Below, piece after piece: positions 44,245 through 48,311 of a stretch of DNA of 48,311 bases; position 1 is the stretch's first letter, and each line of letters opens with the position of its first letter. Source of the DNA: Streptomyces amritsarensis (GTDB lineage: Bacteria > Actinomycetota > Actinomycetes > Streptomycetales > Streptomycetaceae); NCBI RefSeq assembly GCF_001953875.1, contig NZ_MQUR01000061.1, positions 1 through 48,311 on the forward strand, given 5' to 3'. Below the pieces are notes generated by a model that did no database searches, was not told where the DNA came from, and saw only the letters and a program-made list of their open reading frames with translations. The translations under genes were made by a program, and so were the position numbers.

Positions 44245-45447
44245 ATGAACCGTCTGACCACGCCTTTCGGCTCCTACGAGCTCACCCGCTTCCCCGAGGA
44301 CCCGCGCGACCGGCTCCGCGCCTGGGACGCCGCCGACGAGTACCTGCTGCGCCACCTCGACTCCGGTACGGGGGAACGCGGTCCGGTGGACCTGGCCGGC
44401 GCCGGGCAGATCACCATCCTCGGTGACCGCTGGGGAGCGCTGACGACGGCACTGGCCGCGTACCACCCGACGCAGATCACCGATTCCTACCTCTCGCGGG
44501 CGAGCACCGCGGCGAACCTGGACCGGGCCGGTATCGGCACCGCCAAGTCCACGGTGCGGCTGCTGACCACGCAGGACCCGCCGCCCGAGCGGATCGACGT
44601 CCTCCTCGTACGGGTGCCCAAGAGCCTGGCGCTGCTGGAGGACCAGCTGTACCGGCTGGCGCCGCACGTGCACCCGGGCACCGTCGTCGTGGGCACGGGC
44701 ATGGTCAAGGAGATCCACACCTCCACCCTGAACCTCTTCGAGAAGATCCTCGGCCCGACGAGGACCTCGCTCGCCGAGAAGAAGGCCCGGCTGATCTTCT
44801 GCACGCCCGGCGCCACGGCGACGCGGGGCGAGGACCCGTGGCCGGTCACGTACAAGCTGGACCAGGAAGCGGGCTCGGGTGCCGGGCTGACGGCCGTCAA
44901 CCACGCCGGGATCTTCTGCGCGGACCGGCTCGACGTGGGCACGCGCTTCTTCCTGCAGAGCATCCCGACCAACACCGACGGCGCCCGCGTCGTGGACCTG
45001 GGCTGCGGCAACGGCATCGTCGGCACCGCCGTCGCCGTCGCGGACCCGCGCGCGGAGATCGTGTTCACCGACGAGTCGTACCAGGCGGTCGCCTCGGCGA
45101 AGGCCACGTTCCGCGCCAACGTGCACCGTGAGCGCGAGCGGGCCGACTTCCTCGTGGGCGACGGCGTCGCGATGCTGGACCCGGGCTCGGTCGATCTGAT
45201 CCTGTGCAACCCGCCCTTCCACTCCCACCAGGCCACGACGGACGCGACGGCGCTGCGCATGTTCGCGCAGTCGCGCAAGGCGCTGCGGCCGCGCGGCGAG
45301 CTGTGGGTCGTGGCCAACCGGCACATGGGCTACCACACCCACCTGCGCCGGCTCTTCGGCAACAGCGAAGTCGTCGCGAGCGAGCCGAAGTTCGTGGTGC
45401 TGCGGGCGGTCAAGCAGGACCGTCCGCGCGACACGCGCCCCATGTGA
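44245..45447 (+). CDS. RlmG-like 23S rRNA (guanine-N2) methyltransferase
   Basis: The 400-residue protein has the RlmG/RsmC duplicated layout: a degenerate N-terminal methyltransferase-like half (PFGSYELTRFP; ITILGDRWGALTTALAAYHP) and a catalytic C-terminal half. The latter has SAM motif VVDLGCGNGIVG (about 248-259) and the guanine-binding motif ILCNPPFHSHQ (around 321). NPPF identifies N2-guanine rRNA methyltransferases. RlmG modifies G1835 in E. coli. A TAGCCT -10-like element lies 9 bp before the ATG and no clear ribosome site is seen, so the message may be nearly leaderless. Confidence 0.88.
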   Translation: MNRLTTPFGSYELTRFPEDPRDRLRAWDAADEYLLRHLDSGTGERGPVDLAGAGQITILGDRWGALTTALAAYHPTQITDSYLSRASTAANLDRAGIGTAKSTVRLLTTQDPPPERIDVLLVRVPKSLALLEDQLYRLAPHVHPGTVVVGTGMVKEIHTSTLNLFEKILGPTRTSLAEKKARLIFCTPGATATRGEDPWPVTYKLDQEAGSGAGLTAVNHAGIFCADRLDVGTRFFLQSIPTNTDGARVVDLGCGNGIVGTAVAVADPRAEIVFTDESYQAVASAKATFRANVHRERERADFLVGDGVAMLDPGSVDLILCNPPFHSHQATTDATALRMFAQSRKALRPRGELWVVANRHMGYHTHLRRLFGNSEVVASEPKFVVLRAVKQDRPRDTRPM

Positions 45448-45462
45448 CCTGCCGGTACGTCC

Positions 45463-45468
45463 TACACT
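45463..45468 (+). promoter_or_regulatory. -10 element of a probable leaderless MerR transcript
   Basis: TACACT ends 7 nt before the GTG at 45476, which places the expected transcription start at that codon. No ribosome-binding site is present upstream. A good -35 box at 17-19 bp is not evident. Confidence 0.45.
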
Positions 45469-45475
45469 CTGGCGC

Positions 45476-46267
45476 GTGAGCAGCCAGGTGGGAGACGGAA
45501 GCGGTCAGGTGGGGGACGCAGGCGGTCAGGTGGCGGACGCAGGCGGCGTGCGCTACCGCCGGGAGGACGTGGCCCGGGCGGCCGGCGTCAAGGTGCGCAA
45601 CCTGCGCTACTACCAGGAGCGCGGGCTGCTCCCACCGCCGCGCCGGGAGGGCCGGATCGCCTGGTACTCCGACGACCACCTGACCCGGCTGCGCCTGATC
45701 AGCGACCTGCTGGGGCGCGGCTACACGGTCAACGGCATCGCGGAGCTGCTGAACGCGTGGGAGGAGGGCGGCGGCCTGTCCCAACTGCTGGGCCTGGAGC
45801 GGGAGATGACCCGTGACTGGGTGCAGGAGGAGCCGGTGACGCTGACCCGGGCCGAGTTGCGCGAGCTGTTCGGCCCGACGGCCACCGCGGCGGACACCCG
45901 GCGGGCGGCGGAACTCGGCTACGTCACGGTCGACGGGGACCTCGTCACCTATCCGAGCCGGCGGCTGCTGGAGGCGACGCTGGCGCTGGTACGGCAGGGG
46001 GTGCCGCTGGCGGAGATCCTGGACGCCGGGGAGTTCGTCCAGGCGCAGGCGGCCGCGCTCGCGGACCGGTTCGTCGGCCTGTTCCGGCGGCACGTGATCG
46101 GCGCCGAGGGGCTGGAGCTGCTTTCGGCCACCCAAATCCAGCACGTCACGGCGGCGGTGACGGCCCTGCGGCCGGTCGCCGGCGAGGTCGTGGCCACCGA
46201 GTTCGCCCGGGCGATGGCCCGGAGGGTGGACGCGGAGGTCGCGGAACTGCTGCGTACGGAGCAGTAG
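45476..46267 (+). CDS. MerR-family transcriptional regulator
   Basis: The 263-residue protein has a MerR DNA-binding domain (RYRREDVARAAGVKVRNLRY, then YQERGLLPPPRREGRIAWYS and RLRLISDLLGRGYTVNGIAE). The C-terminal region of about 170 residues is helical and lacks metal-binding cysteines, so it is probably not a metal sensor. The N-terminus has three 7-residue repeats (QVGDGSG, QVGDAGG, QVADAGG), each containing an in-frame GTG. The true start could be GTG 45476, supported by the -10 box, or as late as GTG 45548 just before the HTH. It lies 108 bp upstream of the DUF6230 operon, a possible target. Confidence 0.88.
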   Translation: MSSQVGDGSGQVGDAGGQVADAGGVRYRREDVARAAGVKVRNLRYYQERGLLPPPRREGRIAWYSDDHLTRLRLISDLLGRGYTVNGIAELLNAWEEGGGLSQLLGLEREMTRDWVQEEPVTLTRAELRELFGPTATAADTRRAAELGYVTVDGDLVTYPSRRLLEATLALVRQGVPLAEILDAGEFVQAQAAALADRFVGLFRRHVIGAEGLELLSATQIQHVTAAVTALRPVAGEVVATEFARAMARRVDAEVAELLRTEQ

Positions 46268-46375
46268 GAGTCGGCTCAAAGGGTGCGCTCGCACAACCTT
46301 GCCAACCACCATTGGCACTCTTACATTCAACTCGTCGGTAACAACGGTGCACAGCCGAAAACAAGGGACGACCCC

Positions 46376-47005
46376 ATGACCGGTTCCCCCCATTTATCCG
46401 ACGATCACAGCGACTCCGGCCGTGTCCGCTGGCGCCGGTTCGCCGTTCTGACCGTCCCCGCCGTCGCGGTGACCGCGGGCCTCGGCGTCGCCCTCGCCCA
46501 GGGCGCGCTGGCCGCCTCGTTCGCCGTGTCGGGGCAGCAGTTCAAGGTGTCGGCGAGCAGCCTGGAGGGCGAGGGATTCGCCCAGTACGGCGGCGTCGAC
46601 GTCAACGCGCGCGAGGAGCTCATCCCGGTGGCCGTCACCGCCATCCGGGAGGCGAAGCTCAACAACCTCTGCCAGTCCGTGGTCACCACGCTCCCGGTGA
46701 TCGGGGACATCTCGCTCAACCTCACCGCGGGCAAGAAGACCCCGGTGGAGGCGAGCAACCTCTTCGTCGACGCGACCCAGCTCGCCGGTGACGCCGTGTT
46801 CAGCAACATCGAGATCGGACGTGACGCCTCCACCCTCGACAAGGGGCCGGCCGACGCGCAGGGCATGCAGGACCTCTTCGCCCAGCAGGCCGACACGGTC
46901 CGCATCACCGGTCTCCAGCAGACGGCGTGGGCGACGAACGCCGGCACCTTCAAGCTCTCCGGTCTCAGCATGAACGTCAGCAAGGGCAAGAAGGAATGCT
47001 TCTGA
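46376..47005 (+). CDS. DUF6230 family membrane-anchored protein
   Basis: The 209-residue protein has a basic polar N-terminus, one hydrophobic segment (about 20-44; RFAVLTVPAVAVTAGLGVAL) and an extracytoplasmic beta-rich domain (AASFAVSGQQFKVSASSLEG; FAQYGGVDV; RITGLQQTAWATNAG). This is the DUF6230 family of Streptomyces, sometimes misnamed cholesterol esterase. No catalytic serine motif is visible. The next gene starts inside its last codons (10-bp overlap), so the two are coupled. Function is unknown. ATG 46376 gives the family N-terminus. Confidence 0.85.
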   Translation: MTGSPHLSDDHSDSGRVRWRRFAVLTVPAVAVTAGLGVALAQGALAASFAVSGQQFKVSASSLEGEGFAQYGGVDVNAREELIPVAVTAIREAKLNNLCQSVVTTLPVIGDISLNLTAGKKTPVEASNLFVDATQLAGDAVFSNIEIGRDASTLDKGPADAQGMQDLFAQQADTVRITGLQQTAWATNAGTFKLSGLSMNVSKGKKECF

Positions 47006-47583
47006 GCCGCCGCCGGCGCTGGCGTCGGTGGCGGCTCAGCAGGCCCTTCTGGGGCGGGCTGTTCGCGATCCTGGCCGGGGCGTGGATCTGCGTCCTCCCG
47101 CTGGCGCCGTTGAAGGTCATGCTCCAGCAGGGTGTGGCGGGGATCCCGTCCGTCCTGATGGGCATCGTGATGGTCGTGCTCGGCCTTACCGCCTGGTTCT
47201 CACCGTCGCAACGCGCCCTCTCGGGTGTCCTCACCACCCTGATCGCCACCGCCGCGCTGGTCCTGTCGAATCTGGGCGGGTTCCTGATCGGCACCCTCCT
47301 CGGCATCCTCGGCGGCGGCCTGATGTTCGCCTGGCAGCCGTACGCCGCCCAGCGCGCCGCAGGCGCGGCGCCGGCCGCCGATCCGGACCGGACCGCGGAC
47401 GGACCCACGGACCGGACCGCGGGCCCGGACCCCACCCCGGGCCCGGCCCCCACCCCGGACCGGACCGCAGACCGGACCCCGGTCACGGGCATGGTCCGGG
47501 CCCCGGTCACGGCGCCGGCCCCGCCCCGGAACGCGCCCCCTCCCCCCACCCCGCACTCCGATCCCCAAGGAGCACAGCCATGA
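46996..47583 (+). CDS. DUF6114 family membrane protein
   Basis: The 195-residue protein has a very basic N-terminus (RRRRWRRWR) and four helices (about 15-115), including FWGGLFAILAGAWICVLPLA and GGFLIGTLLGILGGGLMFAW. The cytoplasmic or external tail of about 75 residues is Pro/Asp/Thr/Arg-rich with repeated DRTA and PTPGPAP units. DUF6114 proteins regularly follow DUF6230 genes in Streptomyces. It overlaps the upstream gene by 10 bp and the downstream gene by 4 bp (ATGA). No enzymatic motif is seen; a scaffold or export partner for the DUF6230 protein is an inference. Confidence 0.85.
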   Translation: MLLSRRRRWRRWRLSRPFWGGLFAILAGAWICVLPLAPLKVMLQQGVAGIPSVLMGIVMVVLGLTAWFSPSQRALSGVLTTLIATAALVLSNLGGFLIGTLLGILGGGLMFAWQPYAAQRAAGAAPAADPDRTADGPTDRTAGPDPTPGPAPTPDRTADRTPVTGMVRAPVTAPAPPRNAPPPPTPHSDPQGAQP

Positions 47584-48230
47584 GCCGCACGCGCACCGCG
47601 CTCGCCCTCGGGACGGCCGCCGCCGGAGCCATAGCTCTCGCCTCGGTCACCGCCTCCGCCACCCCCGCGCCCCTGGCCGGGTCGACCACCGTCACCCCCG
47701 CCGGCCACGACTTCAAGGCCGTCCTCAGCGGGAAGGCCACCCTCAAGGCCGGGTCGGTGACGGTGACCTGCACGGTCTCCGTCTCCACCGGCACGGTGCC
47801 GGCCGCCCCCGGCAACAGCAACCCGGCCGGGCCCGTGTCCTCGCCGATCTCGCCGCCCACATACAGCTCCTGCACCTCCAGCATGCCGGGAGTGACCCCG
47901 ACGGTCACGACGAGCGGCGCGTGGGCGGTGTCCATGCAGGACGGATCGCCGATCACCGCGACCATGACCGTGCCCATCGGCGGGCTGGTCCTCAAGACGA
48001 CCGGGCTCGCCTCGTGTACGGTCACGGCCGCGCCCACGGCCCCGGCGAGCGTCGCCGGCACCTGGGTCAACGGCAGCCCGTCGAGCCTGACCTTCACCAA
48101 CGCCTCCGTCCCGGTCAAGGTCACCGGCGGGTTCGGCTGCCCGACGAGCGCGACTGCCTCCGTCTTCAACGCGGTCTACAAGGTCTCCGACGTCACCGAC
48201 CCGGCGCAGGACATCACTGTCGGCCCCTGA
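47580..48230 (+). CDS. Secreted beta-rich protein with four cysteines
   Basis: The 216-residue protein has a Sec signal peptide (RTRTALALGTAAAGAIALAS, cleavage near ASATPAP at about 28). The mature part is Thr/Ser/Val-rich and predicted all-beta. Four cysteines (VTVTCTVSV, TYSSCTSS, LASCTVTA, FGCPTSA) could form two disulfides. I recognise no named family. It is the third gene of the DUF6230-DUF6114 operon, overlapping by 4 bp with an AAGGAG ribosome site inside the upstream gene. Surface or extracellular location is expected. A strong terminator follows. Confidence 0.8.
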   Translation: MSRTRTALALGTAAAGAIALASVTASATPAPLAGSTTVTPAGHDFKAVLSGKATLKAGSVTVTCTVSVSTGTVPAAPGNSNPAGPVSSPISPPTYSSCTSSMPGVTPTVTTSGAWAVSMQDGSPITATMTVPIGGLVLKTTGLASCTVTAAPTAPASVAGTWVNGSPSSLTFTNASVPVKVTGGFGCPTSATASVFNAVYKVSDVTDPAQDITVGP

Positions 48231-48251
48231 TCCTCCGGCAGCCGTACGAGA

Positions 48252-48297
48252 GCGGGCCCGCCCGGCTCAGGAGTCGTCCGGAGCCGGGCGGGCCCGC
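48252..48297 (+). terminator. 17-bp perfect-stem terminator
   Basis: GCGGGCCCGCCCGGCTC and its exact complement enclose a 12-nt loop, 21 bp after the last stop codon. It is the strongest terminator in the window and closes the DUF6230 operon. Confidence 0.85.
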
Positions 48298-48311
48298 CCG
48301 CCGCAGGGCGG

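Overview
The window has a very high G+C content with strong G/C at third codon positions, GTG starts, many short intergenic inverted repeats, and families typical of actinobacteria (DUF6230, DUF6114, DUF3686 ATPase, ricin-type lectins, GH62). It is best read as a chromosomal segment of a Streptomyces or close relative. No rRNA, tRNA, CRISPR array or complete insertion sequence was seen.

Layout. 1-6.6 kb: a membrane cytochrome b/molybdopterin oxidoreductase with a small membrane partner (minus strand), then a GT87-like mannosyltransferase, an SRPBCC protein, an NDH-2-like flavoprotein and an NfeD-SPFH membrane pair. 6.8-10.5 kb: an accessory patch with a putative immunity gene and a damaged RNase A-like toxin end, a transporter-tail scrap, a secreted beta-trefoil lectin, a secreted NlpC/P60-type hydrolase, and a divergent gene fusing an XRE-type HTH, a transmembrane helix and an extracytoplasmic ricin-type lectin. 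10.5-13.8 kb: a secreted GH43 glycosidase, a CPA1 cation/proton antiporter and a small membrane protein. 13.9-21.7 kb (minus strand): an apparent three-gene module of YqiJ-like membrane/OB protein, YqiK-like flotillin and a giant DUF3686-AAA+ ATPase. 21.8-25 kb: an FAD monooxygenase with its TetR regulator, and a TetR-membrane protein pair, each with a clear palindromic operator. 25-27.9 kb: decayed DNA holding an MFS exporter fossil, two halves of a P-type metal ATPase on opposite strands, and one intact SABATH-type carboxyl methyltransferase. 28-30 kb: a flavoprotein and an AhpD-like protein with a tiny partner.

30-42.7 kb is an L-arabinose regulon. A furanose-type ABC importer (YtfQ/YtfR/YtfT/YjfF-like), a LacI-family repressor, ribulokinase, arabinose isomerase and ribulose-5-phosphate 4-epimerase are followed by a secreted GH62 arabinofuranosidase with a CBM13 domain. 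Four near-identical 18-bp operators (30107, 30319, 35299, 36861) tie importer, regulator and catabolic genes together. The expected flow is extracellular release of L-arabinofuranose, import, then conversion to D-xylulose 5-phosphate.

42.7-48.3 kb carries pirin, a TPR protein, an RlmG-like rRNA methyltransferase, a MerR regulator and a translationally overlapping DUF6230-DUF6114-secreted protein operon ending at a 17-bp terminator stem.

The two best candidates for under-described biology are the YqiJ-flotillin-DUF3686 ATPase module and the lectin / HTH-TM-lectin / peptidoglycan hydrolase cluster. The P-type ATPase split by an apparent inversion is the clearest genome-evolution story.
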